The position numbers and the translations under genes are program-made. From Bacteroidota bacterium (GTDB taxonomy: Bacteria > Bacteroidota > Bacteroidia > Chitinophagales > LD1): 64,000 bases of DNA. This document shows positions 20,862 through 29,334 of this stretch, one piece after another. Location: NCBI GenBank assembly GCA_016715625.1, contig JADJZU010000009.1, positions 62,001 to 126,000 of the forward strand, in the 5' to 3' direction. Within the stretch, counting starts at the first letter, position 1. Each line of letters starts with the position of its first letter. The notes under the pieces are model-generated. The model saw nothing but the letters and a program-made list of their open reading frames with translations. It made no database searches and was not told the DNA's origin.

Positions 20862-21781
20862 ATGAAAAATCTTTCCCTTATTTCCCTCATGCTCCTGTTG
20901 GCTGTTTCCTCAAAAAGGAGGCCATGGAACAAGATACCTTACCTACCGATTCATCTTCCTTCCACGGAGTTAACTGGGCTGATGCGCGCGATAACTTTGT
21001 GGATGGCCCTTTGGTGTTAAGTGGTTTTGATTTGGGCAGCGATAGAAATTACATTCAGCAGCGTTCGCAAATTGTTATCAGCGGATTTAAACAATCTTCA
21101 GGCAAACACCGTCCGCATACCGGGTAAATCCACAAACCGTGCTGGATGCATGGTGGCAAAAATGCAACGCCACCATAGAGGTTGCCCATACAACAACATG
21201 AGGGGTGAGACTGGCCTGCTGGGAAGGTCCATTACACCGCGATGGATTTATTGATGACACCATACAGTTTTATGCTATGGGGGGACAAGCTCATCAGGAA
21301 TACAAAAAATAACATAAGGTGTATTTTGAAGTGATGAACGAACCTTATGGTTATAGTGCCGACCAATGGAAAACGATATGTAAGCAGTGGCTCCAACATT
21401 ATCCGGATGTACCAAGAGCGCGTATTCTCATTGGTGGCTCAGGTTATTGTCAATTCGTAAATGCAGTTGCCTCAGATAGCGCTTTTAACGGGTGTTTTTT
21501 TTCGCAACACGCCTATGCATTTTGGTTCCCTTCCGTAAACACCGTTGAAAATTGGAAGGGCTTAGCCGATTTTGTGGTTAACCCGTATCAAAGCCGCACT
21601 ATACTCACAGAATTTGGAGTTGCAATGACTACCGGCATTGATTATAGCCAGCCGGCAAATGGAGACGGAAGAATAGCCTTTTTACGGGCGATGAGTCAAG
21701 TGCGATTCATTTCACATGGCGGGTAGTTGCTATTGGCCCGGATTGCGCGATGGCGATTCTTACAGTTTACAAATCCTGTGA
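20862..21781 (+). pseudogene. Decayed glycoside hydrolase family 5 (cellulase-like) lipoprotein
   Basis: The pieces in all three frames line up as one GH5 enzyme: leader MKNLSLISLMLLLAVSS and a broken lipobox region; FHGVNWADARDNF; QANTVRIP; VNPQTVLDAWWQK; ACWEGPLHRDGFIDDTIQFYA; then YFEVMNEPYGYS with the acid/base Glu (NEP); ILTEFG with the nucleophile Glu; and WPGLRDGDSYSLQIL before TGA at 21779-21781. At least five indels and an in-frame TAA near 21310 separate them. GH5 enzymes cleave beta-1,4-glucans or related polymers. The lesions are too many for simple read errors, so this looks like a true relic. Confidence 0.75.
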
Positions 21782-21861
21782 ATGATTCTATGCCAAACTA
21801 CGAATGCCACGGAGCTGATTTAATTATGCAGGGGATGGGGTATGAATCCCACTTCAATTTC

Positions 21862-21948
21862 CTTACAGGCGGGTGTCCTCACCCGCCATGCTTAAAGTGA
21901 GTTATATTGCCGATAAGAAAGGCGGTGGGTGGGGCACCCACGGGTAAG
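21862..21948. repeat. Inverted pair of REP-like hairpins (BIME-like)
   Basis: A perfect stem-loop GGCGGGTG-TCCT-CACCCGCC lies at 21868-21887. A second, GTGGGT-GGGGC-ACCCAC, lies at 21925-21941. The second, read on the opposite strand with its flank (CTTACCCGTGGGTGCCCC), matches the first with its flank (CTTACAGGCGGGTGTCCT), so they are inverted copies about 35 bp apart. This is the layout of repetitive extragenic palindromes mobilised by RAYT (Y1 transposase) proteins. No RAYT gene is in the window. Confidence 0.6.
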
Positions 21949-21965
21949 ACAATAAAAAATATAGA

Positions 21966-22830
21966 ATGAAATACGAAAACTACCAGCGAAACCACGCAAT
22001 TATTCCCGCAGAGAAACAGCTTTATCGGATTTCTTCTTGCAGGATTATAAAGGAATGCGGCACAATGGAAAAAATGGCACCCAGTTCAAATAGCGAGGAT
22101 GCTCTAATTGAGCTGTTTTGAAGTAATTGCCAATTTCCCCTTGACAAAAAAAGTAATTGCTTTAGATGAAATTTTGGAAGATGCCTATGGTGGGAAATGT
22201 AATTTTACGTTTAAAGCCAAAAAATACCGCGAACAGGACATAAAGATTTTTATTGGTAAGGAATATAAGGGAATAATCAAAGGAGAGAGCACCGAAGTGG
22301 ATGCTAGTATTGAGCTGCCCGATAAACTTATTTTTATAGAAGCAAAGCTTTACAGTTCTATATCCTTGGCAGATCCATCTAAAAAAAAACCTCACGACCA
22401 AATTGCAAGGAAATTGCGGGTTGGTGTAGACAGTGCCGGAAACAAGGAATTTTATTTCATCTTTTTGGACATTGCACCTATCGGTAAATTGATACAGAGA
22501 AAAACCAAAACTGAGGCACTTTCTGTTTCAAAAGGCGGCTTTTATGATAAATGGAAAAGTGCGTGGTGGTTCAGTTACTACAAAGATGGACGAAACAAAA
22601 GTTTAAAACCATTGCGTGACATACTAGAAGGAATTACATCTAAATCAGAACAATCTATAGCTGACAATATGGGTTGGTTGACCTGGAGTGACCTTTACAA
22701 GAATATCCTTTCGTGGAATATTAAGGCCCCTAATAGGAATGAATCCCCACCCTCCCCAAACCTTAACCCATCGCCAATTACAAGTTTCCTTCATTGGCTT
22801 GCATCTCGCCAGCCTGAGATGTTTCGATAG
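21966..22830 (+). pseudogene. PD-(D/E)XK nuclease-like protein, one frameshift
   Basis: The ATG at 21966 opens MKYENYQRNHAIIPAEKQLY and stops after IELF at 22120. Removing one T from the T4 run 22116-22119 continues into EVIANFPLTKKVIALDEILED for a ~287-residue protein. A PD-(D/E)XK-type core is visible: Glu107, Asp112 in ESTEVDASI, then IFIEAK with Glu125 and Lys127 across a hydrophobic strand, preceded by a helix-rich N-terminus. This fold covers restriction enzymes, repair nucleases and defence effectors. The exact family is not recognised. The Pro/Ser-rich C-terminus (PPSPNLNPSP) may be read-through. The stand-alone second frame could start at TTG 22108. Confidence 0.6.
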
Positions 22831-22985
22831 GGACACTACCGTAAGCAAATGCTCAACCTATTTAGGGGCAAGACCTTTTCATCAGGCCAAAAAATAGTAG
22901 CGGATAGGCTATAACACCCTCGGGCAACATCTGAAATATTGCTATCTATGAATTCTGTATATACACCAATCATCCGCTCCCTGTT

Positions 22986-24227
22986 ATGCTAAAACGAACA
23001 TGGCTTATTCTTATCGCTTTAGGGCTGTGCGGGATAGTTAGCTCCGTTTACTTTGTTGTAACCGGCCAGAAATATGCTTTTACTATAAGCATTTTACTGA
23101 GTATGGCCTTGCTTTTATTGGGCATATCCTTACGCGTTATTCAGGCCGATAAAGCCCGGCACCATACACTTAAATCCATTTTTTTGGCCGTATCTGTAGG
23201 GCTGCTGGCATTGGGGATTTTGTCTAAATTCTTTTTGAGTTGGCCGGGTGGTAACCTGGAGGTAGTTATCGCTGTTCTGGGTTACTGTTTTTTGTATGCT
23301 CCGCTGGAGCTGTATCTTAAAAATGCCAGGTGGAGTATTTACTCCAGCAATAAATGGGAAATGTTTTTACTCAGTTCAATCGATTTTGTGGGAATCAACC
23401 TGATACTGCTCGGGATGTTATCCATCTACATGAGCTGGCCGGGGCAGTATTATCTTATCTATCCGGGCTGCGGTATTTTATTGATAGGCCTTATATCCTG
23501 GAACACAAAGTTTAAACAGGAGGTCATCAACCGTAAAAACTCAGAGGATAAAATAAAACAACAGTATCAGGAGATTGAAAGGGAAAAGCAGCAGGCCGAC
23601 AACCTGTTGCTCAACATACTGCCGGCCGAAGTAGCCGAAGAACTCAAAGCCAAAGGAAGCGCGGATGCCAAACAGTTTGATGAAGTAACCGTACTGTTTA
23701 CCGATTTTAAGGACTTTACCAAACTATCGGAGAAGATGAGCGCCAAAGAACTGGTGGAAGAAATAAATGCCTGCTTTATTGCTTTTGACAAAATGATGGA
23801 AAACCACGGCCTGGAGAAAATAAAAACCATTGGCGATAGCTACATGTGTGCCGGAGGTTTACCCATAGCAAATAAAACCCATGCAGTGGACGTGGTGAGT
23901 GCCGCTTTAGAAATACAACAGTATATTCTGAACCGCATGGCGGAAAGAATTGCCGCAGGTAAAGAACCGTTTCAGGTTAGGATTGGAATTCATACCGGAC
24001 CGGTGGTGGCCGGCATTGTGGGTATTAAAAAATTCGCCTACGACATTTGGGGCGATACCGTGAATACCGCCAGCCGCATGGAAAGCAGTGGCGAAGTAGG
24101 TAAGGTAAACATAAGCGGCACCACTTACCAATTGGTGAAAGACCAATTCAATTGTATACACCGTGGAAAAATACAGGCCAAAGGCAAAGGCGACATTGAA
24201 ATGTATTTTGTAGAGGGAAAGATTTGA
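22986..24227 (+). CDS. Membrane-anchored class III adenylate/guanylate cyclase
   Basis: This 413-residue protein has an N-terminal half with about six hydrophobic segments (residues 5-170), a coiled coil (EDKIKQQYQEIEREKQQAD) and a class III cyclase homology domain from ~230. Metal-binding Asp240 (FTDFKDF) and Asp284 (TIGDSYM), base-contacting Lys280 (EKIKTIGD) and Asp353 (YDIWGDTVN), and transition-state Asn360/Arg364 (NTASR) are all present. The Lys/Asp pair predicts ATP rather than GTP as substrate. A full catalytic set suggests an active homodimer making cAMP. The ligand sensed by the membrane part is unknown. No cyclic-nucleotide-binding effector lies beside it. Confidence 0.9.
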   Translation: MLKRTWLILIALGLCGIVSSVYFVVTGQKYAFTISILLSMALLLLGISLRVIQADKARHHTLKSIFLAVSVGLLALGILSKFFLSWPGGNLEVVIAVLGYCFLYAPLELYLKNARWSIYSSNKWEMFLLSSIDFVGINLILLGMLSIYMSWPGQYYLIYPGCGILLIGLISWNTKFKQEVINRKNSEDKIKQQYQEIEREKQQADNLLLNILPAEVAEELKAKGSADAKQFDEVTVLFTDFKDFTKLSEKMSAKELVEEINACFIAFDKMMENHGLEKIKTIGDSYMCAGGLPIANKTHAVDVVSAALEIQQYILNRMAERIAAGKEPFQVRIGIHTGPVVAGIVGIKKFAYDIWGDTVNTASRMESSGEVGKVNISGTTYQLVKDQFNCIHRGKIQAKGKGDIEMYFVEGKI

Positions 24228-24280
24228 GATGGGAAAAGGTGGCCACGGCTTTCAGCAGAATAATTTTTACATTCGTGAAC

Positions 24281-24628
24281 ATGAAGCTCTCTGAACAACA
24301 GCGACAGATTATCAGCCACTTTTTTGCCGACAAGCCGGTTTTGCGCGCCTATGTATTCGGTTCTTATGCGCGTGGCGATGCAGACGAAAAAAGTGACATT
24401 GATTTGCTCATTGACTGGGACTATACCCAACACATTGGTTGGGGCTATGTATCGGCCTGGAGAGATTTGAAAGAAAAACTAAACAAAGACGTTGATTTTG
24501 TTTCTGTAAAATGGATGGACCCCTCTTTAGAAGAAGCCATCCACCGCGAGAAGCAGCTTATCTATGAAATGCCTTCACTTCGCCAACAAGAAGAACCCGT
24601 ATTGAAGGATACCGGGCATTCCCTTTGA
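24281..24628 (+). CDS. mntA: MntA-type nucleotidyltransferase antitoxin
   Basis: This is a 115-residue minimal nucleotidyltransferase with the GSx10DxD signature: Gly27-Ser28 (VFGSYARGDADEKSDIDLL) and Asp39/Asp41. MntA proteins neutralise HepT by transferring AMP to a tyrosine near its RNase site. The ATG at 24281 is chosen because the longer open frame (from 24224) overlaps the cyclase stop and adds a non-homologous leader. It lies 24 bp before hepT, the standard arrangement for this toxin-antitoxin module. Confidence 0.85.
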   Translation: MKLSEQQRQIISHFFADKPVLRAYVFGSYARGDADEKSDIDLLIDWDYTQHIGWGYVSAWRDLKEKLNKDVDFVSVKWMDPSLEEAIHREKQLIYEMPSLRQQEEPVLKDTGHSL

Positions 24629-24652
24629 CCTGTAGAAAAAAATTATCTGCCG

Positions 24653-25006
24653 ATGAAAGAAAAAATGGGTGACCTGCAACGCTTGCAACACATTGGCAAG
24701 TGCATTGCAGACTTAGAAGAAATTTTGAAAGAGGTGGATGCCGATTCCTTTTATCGAAACATCGAAAAGAAATATGCCGTGGAGCGGGTAATGGAAATTA
24801 TTGGAGAAGCCATCAATAAAACATCCAAAGAAACTTTAGATAAATCAAACCAGTCCATTCCCTGGCGCGATGTGGTTGATTTCAGAAACCTTGTTACCCA
24901 TGAATATTTCAGAGTAGATTATACCATGGTTTACAAACTGGCAACGGAAGAAATTCCGAAACTAAAAACAGCCATTCAGTTTCTTATTGCAGAATTACAG
25001 AAGTAA
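24653..25006 (+). CDS. hepT: HepT-type (DUF86) HEPN ribonuclease toxin
   Basis: This 117-residue all-helical HEPN protein has the catalytic Rx4HxY motif at Arg78-His83-Tyr85 (FRNLVTHEY). HepT enzymes cleave RNA when MntA no longer modifies the tyrosine. Length and gene order fit a complete, probably functional HepT-MntA type VII toxin-antitoxin system. It is followed by ~155 bp without recognisable features. Confidence 0.87.
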   Translation: MKEKMGDLQRLQHIGKCIADLEEILKEVDADSFYRNIEKKYAVERVMEIIGEAINKTSKETLDKSNQSIPWRDVVDFRNLVTHEYFRVDYTMVYKLATEEIPKLKTAIQFLIAELQK

Positions 25007-25163
25007 AATAGTTAAGGGCTGGTCGGTTAAGCGCAGCGTGCCGCCAGCGGATAAGGGCTGCGTTTGGGAACTAAATGCATCTTACACACTGTACAGCCAA
25101 CAGCGTAGCCGGTCTCTGCGAAACCAATACGGCTTCCCCCGCAGCTAATTTTATTTTAGCCGC

Positions 25164-26183
25164 ATGCACCTGCACGATGCGCTCCATTTTATGCAAAAGC
25201 TTTCGCTGAAAAAAGCGTGGAATGCCGCGGCAGTGCTGTCCTCGTTTTACCTCGCGAAATGGACGCAGCGCCCGGTGCAGTGGGGCCTGCCATTTAATGT
25301 GTCTATAGAGCCCACCACGCAGTGCAACCTCGGCTGCCCCGAGTGCCCCAGCGGTTTAAAATCGTTTACGCGGCCCACCGGCCATCTGGAATATGCCTTT
25401 TACCAAAAAACAGTGGACGAACTCAGCGACCGGCTGCTGTATCTCTACTTTTATTTTCAGGGCGAGCCTTACATGCATCCGCGCTTTAGCGAGCTGGTGA
25501 AATATGCCAGCGCCCAAAACATTTACACCGTCACCTCCACCAATGCGCATTACCTGACCGAGCGCAAAGCGCGCGAAACGGTGGAGAGCGGCCTCAGCCG
25601 CATCCTTATTTCCATTGACGGCACCACACAGGAAACCTACGAAAAATACCGCATAGGCGGCAGCCTGCAAAAGGTGATCGAAGGCACCAAACAACTAGTA
25701 AAGGCCAAGCGAGAATTAAAATCGAGCACACCGCATATTGTGTTTCAGTTTCTGGTAGTGAAACCAAACGAGCATCAAATAGCCGATGTATACCAACTGG
25801 CCAAAGAACTGGGCGTGGATGAAGTGAAACTGAAAACCGCGCAGGTATATAACTTTAAAGAAGGGAATGAACTGATACCTACCATCGATAAATACTCGCG
25901 CTATCAAAAAAACAGCGATGGCACTTTTCACATTAAAAACGAACTGCTGAACCACTGCTGGAAACTGTGGCACAGCACCGTTATTACCTGGGATGGAAAA
26001 ATAGTGCCCTGCTGTTTTGATAAAGATGCACAGCACCAACTGGGCGATTTACATACAAACTCATTTACCCAAATCTGGCAAAGCGATTTATACCGCAGCT
26101 TCCGCAGCCGCATTTTAAAATCAAGAAAAGAGATAGACATCTGCACCAATTGCAGCGAAGGCACGCAGGTGTGGGCCGGTTAA
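25164..26183 (+). CDS. Radical SAM/SPASM domain protein
   Basis: This 339-residue protein has the radical SAM cluster motif CNLGCPEC (CxxxCxxC) at residues 53-60, after the strand FNVSIEPTTQ. The SAM-contact segments YFYFQGEPYMHP and ILISIDGTTQETYEKYR follow. A C-terminal SPASM-type Cys set (CWKLWHSTVITWDGKIVPCCFDKD, then CTNC) would hold auxiliary clusters. SPASM enzymes mostly modify peptides or other substrates; this one has no precursor peptide nearby. ATG 25191 is an alternative start. Its stop overlaps the convergent hutU stop in the palindrome TTAA (26180-26183). Confidence 0.88.
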   Translation: MHLHDALHFMQKLSLKKAWNAAAVLSSFYLAKWTQRPVQWGLPFNVSIEPTTQCNLGCPECPSGLKSFTRPTGHLEYAFYQKTVDELSDRLLYLYFYFQGEPYMHPRFSELVKYASAQNIYTVTSTNAHYLTERKARETVESGLSRILISIDGTTQETYEKYRIGGSLQKVIEGTKQLVKAKRELKSSTPHIVFQFLVVKPNEHQIADVYQLAKELGVDEVKLKTAQVYNFKEGNELIPTIDKYSRYQKNSDGTFHIKNELLNHCWKLWHSTVITWDGKIVPCCFDKDAQHQLGDLHTNSFTQIWQSDLYRSFRSRILKSRKEIDICTNCSEGTQVWAG

Positions 26184-27829
26184 ATATCCAGTCCGTATTT
26201 GCTGCTGGTGGCTTTGGCAATGTCATAGCCTGCATCGGCATGGCGGATTACCCCCATGGCCGGGTCGTTGTGCAGCACACGCTTCAGTCTGCGGTGGGCA
26301 TCTTCGGTGCCATCGGCTACTATCACCATGCCCGCATGCAAAGAATAACCCATGCCCACTCCCCCACCATGATGGAAAGAAACCCAACTGGCACCGCCAG
26401 CCGTGTTGATTAAAGCATTCAGTATCGGCCAATCGGCCACCGCATCGCTGCCATCCATCATGGCTTCGGTTTCGCGGTTGGGCGAGGCTACGCTGCCGGT
26501 GTCCAGGTGGTCGCGGCCAATCACTATGGGTGCTTTCACCTTGCCTTCTTTCACCAGTTGATTAAAGGCCAGTCCCGCAATTTCTCTATCGCCCATACCC
26601 AGCCAGCAAATGCGGGCGGGCAAGCCCTGAAAGGCAATTTTTTCTTTGGCCATGTGGAGCCAGCGCAGCAGGCCTTTATTTTCCGGAAACAGTTCTTTCA
26701 GTTTTTCATCGCACACGGCAATATCGTTGGGGTCGCCACTGAGGGCCACAAAACGGAACGGCCCTTTGCCCTCGCAAAACAGCGGACGAATGTAAGCCGG
26801 CACAAAGCCGGGGAAATCAAAAGCGTTCATCACGCCACGCTTGTCTTTGGCCTGTCCGCGCAGGTTGTTGCCGTAATCAAAGGTGATGGCTCCGCGCTTT
26901 TGCAGTTCCAGCATTTGCCTTACATGCTTAGCCATAGTATCCAGCGAGCGATTGCAATATTCATCGGGATTGGTTTGGCGCAGCACATTGGCTTCGGCCA
27001 CACTCAGGCCCTCGGGGAAATAGCCCACCAGTTCGTCATGTGCCGAGGTTTGGTCGGTGAGCGTGTCAGGTGTTATGTTTCGGTCAATTAATCGTTGCAA
27101 CAGGTCCACCACATTGCAGCACACCCCAATGCTTACCGCCTCGCCTTTGGCTTTGGCTTCCAGCGCCCAGTCTATACCTTCATCAATATCGTGGGTGTAT
27201 TTATCAAGATAGCGGGTTTCTACTCTTTTCTGCATGCGCCACTCTTCCATTTCGGCTGCCAGGCACACGCCTTCGTTCATAGTAATGGAAAGCGGCTGTG
27301 CGCCACCCATACCGCCCAGTCCGGCTGTTACATTCAGCCTGCCCTTCAGCGTGCCCCCAAAGTGCTGCTCGGCCAGCGACAGAAAGGTTTCATACGTACC
27401 CTGCACAATACCCTGGCTGCCGATATAAATCCAGCTGCCGGCTGTCATTTGTCCATACATCATCAATCCCTTTTTCTCCAGCTCGCGGAAGTGTTCCCAG
27501 GTGGCCCACTTGCCCACCAGATTAGAGTTGGCCAGTATCACCCGCGGAGCATCTTTATGCGAGCGCAACACGCCCACCGGTTTGCCGCTCTGTATCAGCA
27601 GTGTTTCATCTTCTTCCAAGTCCTGCAGGCATTCCACTATTTTATCAAAGGCCGGCCAGTTGCGGGCCGCTTTGCCCAAGCCACCATACACAATTAAATC
27701 TTCGGGGCGCTCGGCCACTTCGGGGTCCAGATTATTCATCAACATTCTGAGGGCGGCTTCCTGCACCCATCCTTTGCAATTGAGCTGACTGCCGTGCGCA
27801 GCGCGCAAAACTTTCTTCGTTTGTTCCAT
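26180..27829 (-). CDS. hutU: Urocanate hydratase
   Basis: This 549-residue urocanase adds water to urocanate to make imidazolonepropionate in histidine degradation, with tightly bound NAD+ as electrophile. The NAD-binding stretch GLGGMGGAQPLS, the segment MYGQMTAGSWIYIGSQGI and ICWLGMGDREIAGL mark the family, and the length is normal. No hutH, hutI or hutG is near, so the pathway genes are dispersed. It runs against the radical SAM gene with overlapping stops and no terminator between. Confidence 0.97.
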   Translation of the reverse strand: MEQTKKVLRAAHGSQLNCKGWVQEAALRMLMNNLDPEVAERPEDLIVYGGLGKAARNWPAFDKIVECLQDLEEDETLLIQSGKPVGVLRSHKDAPRVILANSNLVGKWATWEHFRELEKKGLMMYGQMTAGSWIYIGSQGIVQGTYETFLSLAEQHFGGTLKGRLNVTAGLGGMGGAQPLSITMNEGVCLAAEMEEWRMQKRVETRYLDKYTHDIDEGIDWALEAKAKGEAVSIGVCCNVVDLLQRLIDRNITPDTLTDQTSAHDELVGYFPEGLSVAEANVLRQTNPDEYCNRSLDTMAKHVRQMLELQKRGAITFDYGNNLRGQAKDKRGVMNAFDFPGFVPAYIRPLFCEGKGPFRFVALSGDPNDIAVCDEKLKELFPENKGLLRWLHMAKEKIAFQGLPARICWLGMGDREIAGLAFNQLVKEGKVKAPIVIGRDHLDTGSVASPNRETEAMMDGSDAVADWPILNALINTAGGASWVSFHHGGGVGMGYSLHAGMVIVADGTEDAHRRLKRVLHNDPAMGVIRHADAGYDIAKATSSKYGLDI

Positions 27830-27859
27830 CGTATTAAAACTTATGCAGCAAATGAAATA

Positions 27860-27885
27860 AAAAAGCCCGCAGCTAGGCTGCGGGC
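27860..27885 (-). terminator. Hairpin terminator after the small hypothetical gene
   Basis: The perfect 9-bp stem GCCCGCAGC/GCTGCGGGC (27865-27873, 27877-27885) with TAG loop is preceded on the plus strand by a run of A, i.e. a T-run on the minus strand. It would end transcription of the gene at 27911-28201 before hutU. Confidence 0.85.
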
Positions 27886-27910
27886 AAATAAGCTAAGTGG
27901 TGCTTGCGGG

Positions 27911-28201
27911 TTACTCCAGTTCCACATGGGCAATCGCCTCAATAGGAATAAAGTTTCCGCCTTTCAGCAGGATAAATTTTTCGGTGGTGGCCCACACCGT
28001 AGAGAACACTTCTTTGTAGCCTTCCATGGTGTTGAACACAATTTTCACTTTACTGTGAAAGTTGTTGCCCATGAGCATAGCCAGGTAAAGTCTTCTGTTT
28101 CGTTCGCGTAATTCATGATCGGTAAAATGATATACCGGCACTTTAAACGCGCATTCCTTCAATTTCTCCTTCTCGATTTTTTGAACGCGTGTGTTGGTCA
28201 T
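27911..28201 (-). CDS. Small hypothetical protein
   Basis: This 96-residue protein has no signal peptide or membrane span and has an alternating charged/hydrophobic pattern (VPVYHFTDHELRERNRRLYLAML, then KVKIVFNTMEG and FIPIEAIAHVELE). I do not recognise it. The end FILLKGGNFIPIEAIAHVEL resembles a small beta-barrel. It has its own terminator and is separated from the upstream gene by ~70 bp. ATG at 28201. Confidence 0.65.
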   Translation of the reverse strand: MTNTRVQKIEKEKLKECAFKVPVYHFTDHELRERNRRLYLAMLMGNNFHSKVKIVFNTMEGYKEVFSTVWATTEKFILLKGGNFIPIEAIAHVELE

Positions 28202-28272
28202 ATCTGTAGCTTGTTGTTACGGATATGGTTTACGCACACCTAAAAAAAATGTTACGAAGTGGTTACCGCAGC

Positions 28273-29328
28273 TTAGCTCTGCAGGCTATCGGTCAGCTGC
28301 CGTAAGCTTACATGAACGATATCGCCCATAGATTGGCAGGACTCAAAATTGGGAGTGTGATAGTAAGTGCCCAGCTCTTTGGCCAGCTGCTTTATTTTAT
28401 CGGCATGCGAAATAGGGTCGCTTTGCATCACCTCCAGCAATTGCGATAACCGGTGATGGCTCGATATACTTCTGCGCGCTATCATCGTACGCTCTTCTTT
28501 TTGATATTGCTGTATGGTTTCTTTGGTGAGCAGTTGGAGCGTCAACTGCACCAGCGCCAGGTTCTCTTTAAAAAACTGAGGTTGATACAACGTGCGCTTG
28601 CCTTCGTAGCTCTGCTGGTCAAAATCAATGGCGCGAATGCGAAACTGCACTTCTTCAAAATCGGGCGTAATGTCAAACACATAATTATAGGAACGCATGT
28701 CGCCCAACAGGCGCACCAAACAACGTTCGTTAAACTTCACAAACTCTTTGGCGATGCGCACCTTGTTAAACTCGGCATTGGAAAGGTGATGGGCCAAAAA
28801 CTGATCGCCCGGTATGCCGGCAATGTGTTCTTCCACCAGTGTTTGCTCGTTCACATAATAATGAATGCGCGAAGGCGAAAGAATATGTTCCAGCTCCAGG
28901 CCATAGATGCGCGAGGCATCGGCCTGCTTGATGTAGAAGTAATCGTAGTTATCGTTGAAGTCGTTGACAATACGAACCCGAAAAGGATTGGAGTTGCCAA
29001 AGGTGCAGTAGTCTATCCGGTCTACCAGCAAATGTTTGTGCACTGAGGTGTCGCCACCGGTTTTCAATATGGCGTAAATGCTTTTGAGGGCCGTATGAAT
29101 ATGGGTGATTTCACTTTGCGGATAGAGTGCCGCTTCCCACAGGGTGTCTTTCCCCTTTTTATCGCGCACGGGCACCGCGCCCGAAAAATGACGCAGCTCC
29201 TGATAGGTGACCGGCAAAGAGATAGCCCGCTGATGTTCGCGGAGGTAGTCCATCAACAAAGGACGGACCGGGTAAATGTTTTTCTTCTTAGAAATGGCCT
29301 GCTGCTGAAATGAAGTGGGCTTCTTCAT
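28273..29328 (-). CDS. Putative APH/LPS-kinase-fold protein
   Basis: This 351-residue protein (ATG at 29328; a TTG at 29334 would add two residues) has no confident family. The order of motifs recalls small-molecule kinases of the protein-kinase fold: a strand Lys (YFYIKQ, ~134), an acidic hinge-like segment (LVEEHIAGIPG), a catalytic-loop-like LGDMRSYNYVF with Asp210 and Asn215 at the D+5 spacing of HGDxxxxN, and a metal-binding-like RAIDFDQ (234-237). The Gly loop is not obvious. It lies 6 bp downstream of the heptose kinase gene, so a role in phosphorylating an LPS sugar or lipid is possible. That is inference. Confidence 0.6.
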   Translation of the reverse strand: MKKPTSFQQQAISKKKNIYPVRPLLMDYLREHQRAISLPVTYQELRHFSGAVPVRDKKGKDTLWEAALYPQSEITHIHTALKSIYAILKTGGDTSVHKHLLVDRIDYCTFGNSNPFRVRIVNDFNDNYDYFYIKQADASRIYGLELEHILSPSRIHYYVNEQTLVEEHIAGIPGDQFLAHHLSNAEFNKVRIAKEFVKFNERCLVRLLGDMRSYNYVFDITPDFEEVQFRIRAIDFDQQSYEGKRTLYQPQFFKENLALVQLTLQLLTKETIQQYQKEERTMIARRSISSHHRLSQLLEVMQSDPISHADKIKQLAKELGTYYHTPNFESCQSMGDIVHVSLRQLTDSLQS

Positions 29329-29334
29329 GCGCAA

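Noticed and set aside
22986..25006. Pycsar or CBASS anti-phage system
   Set aside because: The cyclase is a class III enzyme with ATP-type specificity residues and a six-span membrane part. No CD-NTase and no cyclic-nucleotide-binding effector is adjacent; the next genes are a HepT-MntA pair.
26507..27697. Two ~195-200-residue plus-strand frames within hutU
   Set aside because: Both are antisense shadows of urocanate hydratase, a fully conserved gene.
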